From Doryteuthis pealeii (lineage: Eukaryota; Mollusca; Cephalopoda; Myopsida; Loliginidae): 64,000 nucleotides of DNA. Shown one piece after another: positions 1 to 12,235 of the stretch. Each line of letters begins with the position of its first letter. Position 1 is the stretch's first letter. The stretch spans positions 26,155,042 to 26,219,041 of the forward strand of contig CM042181.1 in the NCBI GenBank assembly GCA_023376005.1, in the 5' to 3' direction. A model generated the notes under the pieces. It was not told the origin of the DNA. It saw only the letters and a program-made list of their open reading frames with translations, and did no database searches. A program made the translations under genes and the position numbers.

Positions 1-1611
1 TTCAAACATAGCCTTGGACCAAGATCAAAATTTTTCCATGGTAGAATTTTATGAGGAATTCAGTGGTGGTATTTATGTTTACCCCTGAATTAATTTGGAG
101 TCATTAGGGACAAAATTACCGTCTGTGTTATGAAAAAATAGGTTATGGGGAATAACTCTGTTCCAAATTTAATGAATTTCCATATCAACCATTTTGTTTA
201 TTAGGATCACTTGTATTAATGATAACAATTGATATTGTCTCACTCCTTTTGAAAAATTATTATTGATAAATGGTTAACATCCACAAATTTCCATTGTAAA
301 ATTTTCACAATATGTACATCAAGTGATAGGTACTGCTATCCAATGGTGAGCAATATGAGATTCAAGTATATTATTAAATTTAGTTGGTAAGGCTGGGAAC
401 ATACAGTTAGTATACAATAAACAATCATGCCAATCTTTAAATAGTGTATACATTTTTGGAAGGCTACCATGTTAATTATTACTGAAAAGTTAAATTTCTC
501 TTTGAATAATTCCATCAGGTTAAAGACAAAAAATTATGTTTAATAAGAAATATTTTCATATCTTAAATTATGTCATCTATCTCAGTGTTTCTCATCCTTT
601 TCTTCCTTGTGACCCATTTTTGATGTCATAAAATTTCAGGCCCACATAAGCACAAATAAAAATTCCATGTAACAGGAAATACAAAAGTAAAATGTAGTAG
701 AAAATATAAATCCTGACTAATGACTACTCTACTCCTCCTGGTGTCTATCAGCTTGTCAAGTTGAATTTCCAACTTTGGTTCAGCTTCAGGCAGAAAGTCT
801 CCTCTCTTTTCAATCTGTTATAAATTATGTTTCTTTGTGAGTACATCTTTTGCTGTAGGCTTATTTCTCAGGCCTCAGGTTGATTGTTAAAGATGGATTG
901 GAAGTCTTCAATATATTTGAATATTAACTCATCTGAATGGAAGCAAATCCCAGTCATTCTGCTTTTTGTCTTTTTTTTTAAACACTCATAAAGTAGCAGT
1001 GTTGATTTGCGCCAATGAAAACTAACATAATAAATAGTAAAAAGCAAAAAAAAAAAGCAAAAAAAAAAAAGCAAGATGAAAAAAAAAAAATGACCTTTTG
1101 TCGTGAAATTAAGTTGAACCATTTTAGTAGAATTGGTTGATTGCAGGATATTCCTCTTAAGATTGCCAAATTCCATCCCTTCCCACCAAATTAATTTTGC
1201 TTTTTGAATAAAACAAAGAAACTTGCTGTTAATATCATCTGAATCTCATTAACATTTAAAAAAAAATAACATTCCTTCTCCTTCTACCAGGAGAATATTT
1301 TATTAAACAAAATCATTTATTATGAAAAATACTGTTGAAGTGCCTCACAACTTTTGACAAAAATGATAAGAATAGGATGTGAAAATCATAAAATCAGTTT
1401 GAATGTATTTTAATTTAAATGTCATTGAAAAAAGCCTGTACAAGGACAGTCGCTTTTCAAGTCCAACTTTCAACCACCACGTAATTTCAAAGAGGTCAAG
1501 ATTAATTGAAACTTTTTTTCCATTCTGTTTGTGGTGAGTTCATTGATTGCAATAATCTGCAGTAAATCATCATAATACGTTTAATCTGTTAATTGGTGTC
1601 TTGAAAAAAAA
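1..1611. other. Non-coding, AT-rich
   Basis: Nothing recognised apart from A-runs at 1043-1090; the small minus-strand frames there are low-complexity Phe/Lys translation. Confidence 0.6.
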
Positions 1612-1945
1612 AAAGTTTTGGAATAAAATATTAGATAATGATGCACAAACTATCAAAACAAACTAATTTTTGTATTTGGATTTTTCAGACTGTTATCCTT
1701 ATCTTTATTATTATATGCACAATGTTTTGTTTGATCTGCCCTCTGGCCTTCTTCACATCATTGGCTGAAATGTGTATATAACAATAAAGATGAGGAAAAC
1801 AGTCTAAAAAAATTATCAAGCATCGTCTAAAAAATAGAATTTTGGAATAAAATATTAGACTGATGCACTAACTGTCAAAAGAAACTAGTTTTTGCATTAT
1901 TTGGATTTTTTGGACTATTGTCCTCATCTTTATTGTTATATATTA
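1612..1945. repeat. MITE C copy with partial tandem duplication
   Basis: Inverted ends occur at about 1680-1725 (TTTTTCAGACTGTTATCC, TTATCTTTATTATTATAT) and 1775-1810 (TATATAACAATAAAGATGAG, GAAAACAGTCTAAAAAAAT). A block of about 100 bp starting TTTTGGAATAAAATATTAGA at 1616 and including the left end is repeated at 1841-1935, so a unit of about 220 bp is partly duplicated in tandem. Confidence 0.6.
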
Positions 1946-3431
1946 TAAACCTTGTAAGATTAAACCAGTGCTATTGAATAGGAGAAAATAGAAGTACCAC
2001 CAGCATAACAGGCTCAAAGAGTTAAAACAATTACAATTTGACTTTTGTATTTCAGGGGAGCTGGTGTAGTTTTTGATATTAGCATTTTCTTTTGGATTTC
2101 TTTACATTTACTTATCTCATGAGTAAAAGGTTGTCTTAAAAAAATGATTTGTACTTTGATGTTAAAATGTTTTAGATTTTATTTTAATTTGATAACTTGA
2201 TTCTCAGAATATTGAACATTCAGTATAGAACATTCTTTATTCTAAGGGTCAAATAAGTTTGTTTTAGAATTTATTTAAAAGGAACAGATGATACTCTTTG
2301 ATCAGATTTAAATTTAGAAAAACAAATTTTGCATTGTATTTATGTAACATTTGTATATTTAGAGATTTTTAGATTTTCTTTTTTTCTTTTCTTCTCTTTA
2401 ATTGCTTTGATTGACATTAGTTGAGGTATAAGTCTATGACTTGTTAGAGGTCAACACTTGGGACTGCAGCTAGTTATTTTACAAACTTTGATTAAAAATT
2501 TACAGCCAATTGATAATTGAAACTAAAGAAATCCACATAACAAAATATAATATAGTGACGGTTCTAAGATGACTTAGTAGTCAGGGTACTAAAATGAATA
2601 TGTAATGTAGTCAGAGTATTTTGGACAAGACATGGTCAATCAGTACTCCCTTAAAACAACATTTCAATGGGCAATTAAACACAAAACACCAGTGCCATTT
2701 GTGTGGAAATACTCATTCTGTTACAAAAAGAGATTTTACCAATTATATATTTTCATAATATCTTAAATTAATATTCTGTGAAAAATTTAATTTGAGTTTT
2801 GTAGATTGATCAATTAATCTTAACAGCTTGTTGGTCAACAGGTCAAAGATGATTTTATGCATATTTACATTTTTTTGTGTAGTAGAAATATTTAAAAATT
2901 TCAGTGTGTGACACTTAGATTTATTAATTTAAATATTCTTTTTATTGGTTGTTTTGTTTTATGGAATATCAACACTTCTTAGGTCATTTAATGCTGAATG
3001 AAGTGCTGTTGCTGGAATGGTCACCCAACTAAGTACTGAACAGGCTCATTGCTGCTTAACTTTGATTTAGTAGTAACTAGATCCTATATTCTCATCCAAG
3101 AGGATAAAGAAATAAACAATCTGGAAAAGTTCTACTGTTCACAATATAAATAGTTAAGTAATCTTTATTAATAGAAGATGCTCTTCAGAATCACTTTTGT
3201 TCTCTTTGTTTTAAAATTGCCTGATGGAAATAGTTTCTGTGTGTATGTGTGTGGGAGGGTAGATTGTAAAGGTCTTGATTAATGTCATAGTTTAGTCCAA
3301 TAAGTATGCATACCAAATTTGGTAACTGTTTATAAAGGTTAAACAAACTCTTCTCAATCAGTCAGGATCATCATGTATATTTTAGTTGTTGTGATTTTAT
3401 GTTTATTGGTTAAAGCTAAATGAAGAAATAT
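1946..3431. other. Non-coding, AT-rich
   Basis: No gene, exon or clear repeat seen. A short GT-rich run lies near 3238. Confidence 0.6.
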
Positions 3432-3866
3432 GGTTAAATCAAACTTAACGGACCTAAATTCCACCACCGTATGTCACCCCGCCGAAAGAAAAAAAATACC
3501 AAAAATCAGGGAATCAACCGAATTTAATGAAATTTTCAGTGTTGATATATTAATAAATAAAATATATAATGCACCAGTTATTTTATTTAAAAACTTTTAC
3601 ATTTTTTCAGCTCAGTTAACTTTGAACCACATATCTTTGAGAATCTGTGTTATGCCTCAAAGATACGTGGTTCAAAGTTAACTGACCTGAAAAAATGTAA
3701 AAGTTTTTAAATAAAATAACTGGTGCATTATATATTCTATTTATTAATATATCAACACTGAAAATCTCATTAAATTTGGTTAATTCCCTGATTTTTGGTA
3801 TTTTTTTTTCTTTCGGCAGGGTGACATACGATGGTAGAATTTAGGTCTGTTAAGTTTGATTTAACC
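3432..3866. mobile_element. Palindromic (foldback) hAT-like MITE
   Basis: Two arms of about 210 bp (3432-3641 and 3656-3866) are inverted copies of each other with only a 14-nt loop, so the whole element is one long hairpin. The ends read GGTTAAATCAAAC and GTTTGATTTAACC. The flanking 8-mers AGAAATAT (3424-3431) and AGAAATCT (3867-3874) match at 7 of 8 positions, like the 8-bp target duplications of hAT transposons. It encodes no transposase. Arm identity is high but not perfect, so the copy is not brand new. Confidence 0.8.
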
Positions 3867-3937
3867 AGAAATCTTATCTAAAGACTAAGCAGAATCAGAT
3901 CGAAAACAAACTAAAGTCATGTTATCTGTTTAACATA

Positions 3938-4160
3938 GATGTGACACAAGGTCACTAATATAGAGCATACAGTGAGGATTGAACTTGTTATTCAGAAGTA
4001 ATGTATCTGCAAGATAAGCTTGCTACCATTGCACTATGATGAAATGCCCTTTATAATTTGCCCAACCCATTTGCCAAGAGTAGGATGTGACACAAGGTTG
4101 CAAGTATGGGGCCTTCAGCAAGGATTGAACTCACTGTTACACTAGTAATAGATCTTGTTA
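3938..4160 (-). mobile_element. Two adjacent SINE2 copies
   Basis: Two pieces of a second tRNA-like family follow each other: 3938-4050 (GTGACACAAGG...GAGGATTGAACTTG...TACCATTGCACTATGATG) and about 4060-4155 (CCCATTTGCCAAGAG, GATGTGACACAAGGTTGC, GGATTGAACTCACTG). The reverse strand carries the Pol III-like boxes. They lie just right of the palindromic MITE. Confidence 0.6.
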
Positions 4161-4666
4161 TCTGTTTATGTCTATTAGATATAAGTAAACATTTGTGGTA
4201 TGTGAAATGATTTATCAGTCAAATCAGGTATTAACTCTTCTCTATTAATCTATTTGTCAGGATTAATGTTGCTGAATTTGTGATAATTCTTATCATTAAT
4301 CTTTTCTCATGTGTGTTTGCTAGATTATCAATCTCTGGACTGAGTTGGCAAATTTGATTTGAAAATGCACAATTTCCAGTCTGATTTAAACAATATTGAA
4401 AATAGCAAAAAATCTCAAATTTGCACAACTATTTTTTCCTTCTTTTTCTTTAATTCATTTCATTAATTTTTATTTTATTCTTAGAATTAACTTTATTATA
4501 TGTTAATTAAAACTAGATAAATAGTGTGAAAATTTAGATAATTCCAGATACAGACTGGAAAAAGAGTGGCAACATTCTTTTTGCAATTTTTTGGTAAATG
4601 TATATAAGTATGTATGTAATTTGTCATTAAATAAGAGTTTTTAAAAAAGCAATTTTTTTTCATAAA

Positions 4667-4760
4667 TATAAACTCTGCATTGCTTGGAATAAGTTTATAA
4701 CAAAAATATTTGTTTGGAGGCTATTCCAAATGGTGGCAAATCAATGTTCCAGATTCATTA
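4667..4760 (+). repeat. Repeat E copy
   Basis: AAACTCTGCATTGCTTGGAA, then TTTGGAGGCTATTCCAAATG and GGCAAATCAATGTTCCAG. A matching piece lies at 25118-25212. Confidence 0.5.
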
Positions 4761-5258
4761 ATAATTTTGGAATATATGTTTCTTTGAATTTTTGTACCAT
4801 ATATATTGTAGTGTATGATGGTACATTTAATTTGTAGGTATTGTTTTCCATTAAAGTTAAACTTGTTTAGTGTTAGTATATGGTTCTTAAGGGATGTTAT
4901 TCTTTCTGTATTTGATTTTTTAAAAATTGTTCTAATGTTTAGGCTTTGTTATATATGAAGAGATTTGCTTCATGGGAACAACCTCATATCATCTTTAAAA
5001 TTATAGCAGAATGTTTGTTTCTAATTTCTAAGCAAACTGTTGATTTTTGTTTATCATTTTTCTAATGTTTATCAATATCATTTTGGGCTTAGTAACAAGC
5101 TAAATTCATTTTATCTGCCAAGTTTTTTAAAAATAAAGTAAATATAGCAATATAGTCCTTTATTTAAAGTCAGGAGACACTCAAGGCTCAAATTATTGGA
5201 CATGAAATGAGAGGAAATTTATTTCCCCAGAAATAATGTAAATATATATATATGTGTG

Positions 5259-5441
5259 TCTGTAATGGCTACCGTTGTAGGAAGGGGACATGACGAGTTC
5301 AAATCCTGGATGAGGCTGTTTGCATTTTACATAGTACTAATACCCTTGGGAAAGGTATGAATCTAACTATTCTCCCTCCTGCTATGAGTAAATAGTAGGG
5401 CAGATTGGGCTCGTTAACCTTTGTTAGGAAACCAGTCTATA
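5259..5441 (+). mobile_element. SINE1 copy
   Basis: The tRNA-like head has CTGTAATGGCTACCGTTG and B-box-like GAGTTCAAATCC at 5295-5306. The body runs to AACCAGTCTAT; the last third of the family is missing. Confidence 0.75.
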
Positions 5442-5754
5442 TTTTATTTGTTTATTTATTTTCTTAAAATGTATAATTCAGTTAGGTAGTTGAATTAATA
5501 ATGAAAATGGAATTCCTGAAGAAGCGTATGATGGAAATAGTGCATGTGATGTATCAAAATAAGGAGTTTATGGTTGGAACTTTGATAAAAATGGATATTT
5601 ATTTTCATTGTTAACTTGATTTCATATTAACATGTTCAATTGTGCTTTTTAATAGAAAAAAATATCTTTTGGGTGTTTTGTATAACCTTTTTAGGATCTA
5701 TATACTGGTTAAAATATCCTGATAACTTTATGTATTAATTTCTGACTTGATTTA

Positions 5755-5940
5755 AACATTTAAATACCCAGGCTTCACTCATCAGTTTACTGCCATTTCG
5801 ATTGGGACTGCAAGATATGTAGACTGGCCCTCTTTGCAGAGGGATAAGACATCCCCAATGAGGCCACCTGTGTGTGTGTATATATAATATATATATATAT
5901 TCCACAAGATTTGATATGTCATTAAACATCAACCGACCAA
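5755..5940 (+). repeat. Repeat B fragment
   Basis: CTCTTTGCAGAGGGATAAGA and AATGAGGCCACCTG match the 5' part of the copies at 25655 and 30940, and ATATGTCATTAAACATCAAC at 5913 matches the common 3' tail. A TA/TG run replaces the middle. Confidence 0.5.
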
Positions 5941-6035
5941 ATTAGTTTAGAAAATCTGTTTAGCTCGTTTGCCTGCGCGTCTACCTAGGAACTACAAGGG
6001 TCCATGTTTTATATCAACTCTCAGATGTAAAAAAA

Positions 6036-6120
6036 ATAATCTCTTTGGTCTAGCACTAGTAAAAAGGGAATAGACTCCCTCGCTGTCCAGCTGATACTGA
6101 CAATAGCCTACATGCCCAAC
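6036..6120 (+). repeat. Repeat D copy, short
   Basis: TCTAGCACTAGTAAAAAGGG, AATAGACTCCCTCGCTGTCC and GCTGATACTGACAATAGCC match the copies at 29085 and (inverted) 36010. Confidence 0.6.
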
Positions 6121-6929
6121 TTCACTACTATTTATATTCTAAATAAGTTAAGTCATATGATTCCTGAATCCTTTTTAGCAATAATCAAAAATCAAATTTC
6201 TTGGCTAAAAATAGAACAGGGTTCACATATCTCATGTAGCAGTGTGTAAATCATATGACCAAAAACTAAACTTTTTACTCAGTAAAAAAACGCCACTACA
6301 AACTGACCTAACAAATGTTGTTGGTAATCTTTTCAAAAACATAAAAAGCCCTGAATTCAGCATTCATCTGTTCTTCATGCACTACCCTGGTTAGCACTTG
6401 CATAATTATTCACATGTCTCACTGTTGGACCAACTTGACTACACCTCATGTACATACATCCAGTGTACTGAAATAGACATATAATGAATGTAAACATTCT
6501 CTTTGAAAAAAGTTAATCCTGTGTATTTCTGTGTATAAAAGTACATACATCCTTTTCTTAATGATACTATTTTGTTTCATTAGTGTTTCCTTGTTCATCT
6601 TGTCTCACTGGAAAAGCTACTTCCATGTTTGTTCGTATTAATTTAGTCTCTCTTCATTCATTTTAACATCACATGAATATAACATTGCTATATAAAAGTT
6701 GTTCTTTAATGTTAAAATTTATTTTCAAGTAATACAATATAATTTCATACTTTTATCATTCAAGAAACTAACTTATTATGTAAACTTCATTGACATATTT
6801 GTTTTTGAACAAAAAGGGTTCAATTTAAGAATTTTTTTTTTCTGTAATTCAGTAAATTTATAGTTATACATCTGGTTTTTTTTATTTTGTATTTATTTTT
6901 GATGGAGTATTAAATTTTTTGCATATATA

Positions 6930-7600
6930 TGTTGACATTGCTTTCAGTAGATCTCTAATAAAATAAAGCTGTCAGTACTATTGTATGGCTACACCACCTG
7001 GATTTTAATGAAACACTTGAAAAAAAAAAAAAAACTAGATAAGAACTACACAAGGATGCTGCTTGCTGTTTTGAGCAAATCTTTGAAGCAGCACCTCAAC
7101 AAAACAGAAGCTGTGTGGCCACTTGCCTCCTATCTCCCAAACAATCCATGTGGATGTTTGGGGTGTAATGGTTATCTTGTAGAAAATAGACTTGGTAACC
7201 TGAGTTCAAATCCCGAATAAGGCTGTTTGCATTTCATATCCTGCTAATACCCTTGGGAAAAGTATGCATCCAACTATACTCTTTCCAGCTATGGGTAAAT
7301 AGGGCTGACTGGGTTCTTTAATTTTGATTAGGCAACCAATCTTGGAGAAGGAAAACTGAATTCAAATATGTTAAACTCCGCTTAAGAAATGAACCTTGTG
7401 TAACATTCTACTTGTACAGATGAGTTGGTATCTCACAAACTATCCAAGTAAAATGAACAAGACTATGCAAGACATTGCTCTGGAGAAGTAAAAACTAATT
7501 CATAGGTAATGTTCTTTTATAGGCTCACCAGTGTTTGTCAAGTTACAAGGATATACATTTATCAGCCCTGTGAGGACACTAGATGCCAAGAAGTGATGGC
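6930..7600 (-). repeat. Repeat A copy, split by SINE1
   Basis: Sequence either side of the SINE at 7152-7428 forms one reverse-oriented repeat A copy. It includes the block rich in GCAGCACCTC...ACAGAAGCTGTGTGGCC on the left and AAGACATTGCTCTGGAGAAGTAAAA on the right, matching the copy at 9045-9600. A run of 15 A lies at 7021-7034. Confidence 0.75.
7131..7449 (+). mobile_element. SINE1 copy with clear target-site duplication
   Basis: The full-length tRNA-derived SINE occupies about 7152-7428. The Pol III A-box-like GGTGTAATGGTTA is at 7162-7174 and the B-box-like GAGTTCAAATCC at 7202-7213. A body shared by all copies (GTTTGCATTTCA, CCCTTGGGAAA, CAGCTATGGGTAAATAG) follows. It is inserted in a repeat A copy, and the host sequence TATCTC.CAAAC.ATCCA.GT is duplicated on both sides (7131-7151 and 7429-7449), showing LINE-type retroposition. 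Confidence 0.85.
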
Positions 7601-9044
7601 TGATTGGCAATCAGAATGATTTGATAAATTTTATGCTATTTGAAATAACTGTGTATCGTATACTTTTAAAAAATAACTATAGTTATTTTAAAAAGACTGA
7701 TTCTAGTCAGAATTGTCTGGGATTCTAATGCATATACAAAAATATGTGATAATCAGAGAGAACTACAGTGAATGAGTCTGGTATGGAAAAAAAAAAAAAA
7801 AAAGAACCTTAACGAACACTCTCAAAAGAAATCTAATTTTAACATAAATCTAATAATAAACACCCTCCAGTGCAATTAAAGATATATTCAACAACAAAGG
7901 ATGAATGAATTTTACATCAACAGGCAGGAATTTATAAGTACATTACGCCCGGTAACCCCCCCCCCCAAAAAAAAAAAAACAACAAAAAAACCCCCAAAAA
8001 ACAAACAAAAAACATGAAAATCCAAGAGACTTGAAAATAAACCACTTGATCAATGCTATAGTACACCACATAGATTTGATATGAAAAATGCACATATAAT
8101 AACATAATTTGTCATGATGTCACTACATCAAAAACACTTTAATTCATGAGTCTCCTACTGTCAACTTACAGCTGTTTTTTTTTTTTTTTTTTTTAGAATA
8201 TTTCCTTTCCTCATCAAATTAATACTTAAAAGAAAGTGAGATAATAAAATACATCAATTTTTTTTATATAGTTATTTCAAACATTGTTCAATTCATCCTT
8301 TACATTGTAACTCTTATTCCATTCTTTTAATTAATTATTCTTTTAATATTCCATTCTTTTAATTAATCTTTGACTTGACTTTGAGTACAAAGTTGATCAC
8401 TCTTTTTTCTTTCTTTTTCATGCTGTTTTATAACTGTTGTATGTAAGCATAAATTTACAACATTTATGCTTACTTGTTTAAAGGTTGCTTTTGATAACCG
8501 ATTTAACTTGATACCAAATCATTCTATTTATAGAAGTCTTATTATATAACCATCTTCTCATTTTCTTTTGGATGTTGATTGATTCCATCTTTCTTGTGAT
8601 TCCATCTTCTTCACTGTGAACAATAAACATAAAGACATCTCTTTAGTGTAGACACATTTTTTTTCTTTATCGTCTTATGTCTTTTACATAACCGGTCATA
8701 CGAACTGGGAGCTGCCCTTGAACATTGATAGACTGCACAAACTATTTGTCTGTAATCTTTGGTTGTTCAGGTGAAATTCAAAGTTAAAATCTAAATTCTA
8801 ACTTAGGTAGTCACGTGACTTTAAATCCTCCAATGAAATCCTAGCTCTCAACTAAATTGAGGGATTACAACATGTCAATCACACTGAATTGACATGAGTT
8901 AGCTACAGTAATTACGCTTAGAGTACAATGCTTAAATTCTCTTTAAATAAACTACACCTCATGCCAAATAAAAGTTTTGTCCAATCTATATTTTAACATA
9001 ATTAATAGAAAATAAATAGGAAGTCTAGATAGCAATATCTCATC
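7601..9044. other. Non-coding with A/T and C homopolymers
   Basis: A-rich and C-rich runs at 7788-7803 and 7955-8010, a T run at 8176-8194, and a small hairpin around TAAGCATAAAT/ATTTATGCTTA (8444-8473). No gene. Confidence 0.6.
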
Positions 9045-9600
9045 TACAGAATGTGATGTCAATTATATGCATAGGAAAGACATGGACTGCTCTAGACAGA
9101 TTATTGATCATGTGAAAATCTAATTTAAGATAAAGTGTGAATTCTTCCAAGATGTAGCCGTGTCAGTGCTACTATATAGCTGCACCACTTTGTTCAAATG
9201 AATTGCTTACAGTAAAAGCTAGATGGGAACCACATGTGGATGCTGCATGCTGTCTTGAACAAATCCTGTAAGCAGCATCTCACAAAATAGTAGCTGTATG
9301 GCCACTTACATCCTTTCACACAAACCATGCAAGTAAGACATGATGGACACTGCTGGAGAAGTAAGGATGAACTAATAGATGTTCTCCTGCAGACAGCTAT
9401 GCATAAACACACCAGTAGGCCAACTAACAAAAACATACATCAACCAGCTTTGCATGGATTCTGTATGCTGTGTGGAAGACCTGCCAGGGGTGATACTGAT
9501 AGACAAGTGGCAAGAGAGTCATGGTTATTCATGCTGTCAGTGCAACCTGATAAGGGTGATGATTCTATCAGTAACTCTTGATAGCTATCTCCCTTGATAA
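9045..9600 (-). repeat. Repeat A copy, nearly full length
   Basis: This is one of the longest copies of the family. Landmarks on the reverse strand are GCATCCA...GTGT, TTGCTGGTTGGCC-like sequence, ACTGGTGTG(T)TTATGC and GCATGCTGTCTTGAACAAATCC (forward reading). No transposase or reverse transcriptase can be read in it, so I leave it unclassified. Confidence 0.75.
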
Positions 9601-9820
9601 ATTATAATGATTAAGAGGAGCACAACTGTAGACGTGATACTTTATTTACAAATTGGATTGGAAATTGTTTTATTCACTAAGTTGGAGCATTTTGGCTCTT
9701 TATAAACTTGAATCAAGTAGATCTCTCTCATGTATAAAACAAGATGCTTTTTTTTTCATTTTCTTTTATTGCACATACAATATATATTATTTCTAATCCA
9801 ATCAGAAAGGGGGAAAATAT

Positions 9821-10092
9821 ATTTACCAACCCCTCTGCACAAGGTCAATTTCTTAAGCGGAGTTCAACAGGTTTGAATTCAGAGTTTTCGTTGTCCTAGA
9901 CTGGTTACCTAGCCATGGTTAAAGAGCCCAGTCTGCCCTGCTATTTACCCATAGTTGGAGGGAGAATTGGATTCATACCTTTCCCAAGAGTATTAGCACC
10001 ATGTAAAAAAGGCAAACAGCTTCGTTCAGGAATTGAACTCTGGTTGATGAGTCTATTTCCCACAACTCCTAACCATTACACCACATACCTCC
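9821..10092 (-). mobile_element. SINE1 copy, near full length
   Basis: Reverse-oriented. From the tail it reads ACCAACCCCTCTGCACAAGG, CTTAAGCGGAGTTCAACAGG, AGAGCCCAGTCTGCC, and it ends with the tRNA-like head (CAGGAATTGAACTCTGG, then ACTCCTAACCATTACACCAC). Confidence 0.8.
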
Positions 10093-10560
10093 ATCAAAAA
10101 GAGGAATAAGGAATATTAACAATCAGATTTATGACAAAGTAGCAGCAGTTATTCTTGTTTGTCTATAGACAAGTTATTTCTCTATAGAAAAGATGTTTAG
10201 AAATGTTGATAGGGGAAAAAAGAAACTGGTTAGCAGTTATTGTATTTATAGTAAAACTTTGTGATTTTTTTTTTTTTTCTTATTAGATTTATATTTTTAA
10301 TTCATCTATTTTCTAGTGTTTCCTATTTGCTAATCTTTAGAACATCTTAAAATTCAGATTTCTAAACTTTAAGTAGTTTTGCATGCATACACATGAATTC
10401 TCTAAATTTTTCTTATCTAGTTAATAGCATTACAGGGTCAAATATTCTATCAGGAACTTTTATTTATTTTTCTTTCAATGAGAATATACAAATCAATTTG
10501 ATTACCTTGTTGTTAGATGGGTCACTACTAAGTGACTGTAGATTAGAGATTTTTTTTTAT

Positions 10561-10787
10561 TCCAGGTTAAAAGCACAGTAAGGGTAACTTGAAGCCAAAC
10601 TTATTCAGACCTTATTTTTCTGATGCAGGTATAATTGGGGAATGAGAAGAGTTTGGTAAACTACAATTAGATTTCTAAAATCAAATTTCTATTTTCTCAT
10701 TCCCCAGTGAGACCTGCATTGGAAAAAATAAGGTGTAAAAGTTTTGCTCTGGGTTACTCTTAGTACTTACTCTGCTTTTAACATGGA
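10561..10787. mobile_element. MITE F, foldback
   Basis: The ends TCCAGGTTAAAAGCACAGTA and TACTCTGCTTTTAACATGGA are inverted. The arms continue inwards (AGACCTTATTTTTCTGATGC versus GGAAAAAATAAGGTGT; GGGGAATGAGAAGAG versus TTCTCATTCCCC), so most of the 227 bp folds into one imperfect hairpin. No coding capacity. Confidence 0.7.
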
Positions 10788-10842
10788 CTATAAGTAAATA
10801 ATGTTTAATACTTTAGTTAATAATCTAAATTTAATTAAACCC

Positions 10843-10869
<27 letters not shown>

Positions 10870-10873
<4 letters not shown>

Positions 10874-10925
10874 GATGAGGACAATAGTCAAAATAATACT
10901 AATTATTATCAAGCCTCATCTCAAA
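10870..10925. repeat. MITE C end fragment after poly-A
   Basis: AAAGATGAGGACAATAGTCA and ATTATCAAGCCTCATCTCAA match the right-hand end and flank of the copy near 1800. A run of 25 A precedes it. Confidence 0.5.
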
Positions 10926-11924
10926 AATTCAGAAAAAAAAAAAAAAAGAAAAGTTATCTACTTACAATATTTATATTCTTCTGGCACAATATTCAGAAAA
11001 CAATCTTTTATTTACAGGGATAACATTTTAAAATTATATCTGATTTTTTTTCACTGGTTAATAACTAGTATTTGTTGGATATTAGTTTTCATTTATTATA
11101 TTGGAACCCTAAATGCTTTAAAGGGTGCCAGTAAGCTCTATCAAATCACATTTGATTGATAGAATTCATATTATGACTAATTGTAAACAAATAAGGGGAA
11201 GTACTCTTATCATTTAATAGTTCTATTCCTTGAGACAATATTAATATTATGTTGCAAATTGTATTGAAAATTGCTTTATTCTTCTAGAAAGAAAAATATT
11301 GCTAGGAGATGCAATTTTTGCTGTTACAAAAAGACAAGCCTACAAAATCAGAATTATTTTTTTCTTTCATATATATATATATATATATGCATTTAAATGT
11401 AGATAATTATGTTAAAGATTATTTTGAACCTAAGCAGGAATTATAGTTTTTATTTTCCAGATAGCCATCATAGATATCAATATATTGAATAATTTGAATA
11501 TAGGATTATATTTCAGTTGGTTCAGCTAGTTCAAATGACTCTTAAACCAACTAATTTATAGATATTTGTATCTACTTAAATTGTTATCAGATAAGAGGAA
11601 TTCTTATATGAATTATATATTGTTCATTTGTCTTAACCTGTTTATTTGATCATATTGCAGTAATAATAAGGTATGTTTTGCTTCAAACTTGGATTATTAT
11701 TGCTATATAATGGTTGATTTATTTAAATTAATAAACTTGTATTGGGACACCTGAGAAAAGGTTATTGGGTACACTAAGTGAAATAAGATAAAAACAAAAC
11801 ACAATGAAACTGATTCAAATAAGTCAAGGAATAATTGTAAGATTGAAAGTTTAAAATTTGAGGTTCAAATTTGATCTATTATCTGTATTAGGCTCCTTGA
11901 ATTGATGTTTGCTCTTCATTTTTT
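10926..11924. other. Non-coding, AT-rich
   Basis: Nothing recognised beyond a short AT run near 11371. Confidence 0.6.
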
Positions 11925-12235
11925 ATCGCCAAGTAGGTGGGGCTTAGAATACACTAACTGTATTCCCTACTGAGGGGTAAGATCCCCCCCTCAGGAATGT
12001 CCTTGAGTATGATGCTAACCTTATCAGTTCTGGGGAGTGTAGAGTACCACTTAATTACCATTACTCCTAGGTTACTCTGACCTCGAGTGGTAGTACCTGT
12101 TAGGGTCCCATCACTGGGTCAAATAGATCTGTTGAAAAATTACTTGTATTAGATAGGACTGTGTGTGTGTGTGTGTGTGTGTGGAAAATTAAAAAAATCT
12201 TTTAAGAAAAAACTACACAATCTAAATATGTAAAT
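11925..12235 (+). repeat. Repeat B copy
   Basis: Contains GGGGCTTAGAATACACTAAC, GGGGAGTGTAGAGTACCACT, TACTCTGACCTCGAGTGG and GTAGTACCTGTTAGGGTCCC. It ends in a (GT)11 run at 12161-12182. Confidence 0.7.
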
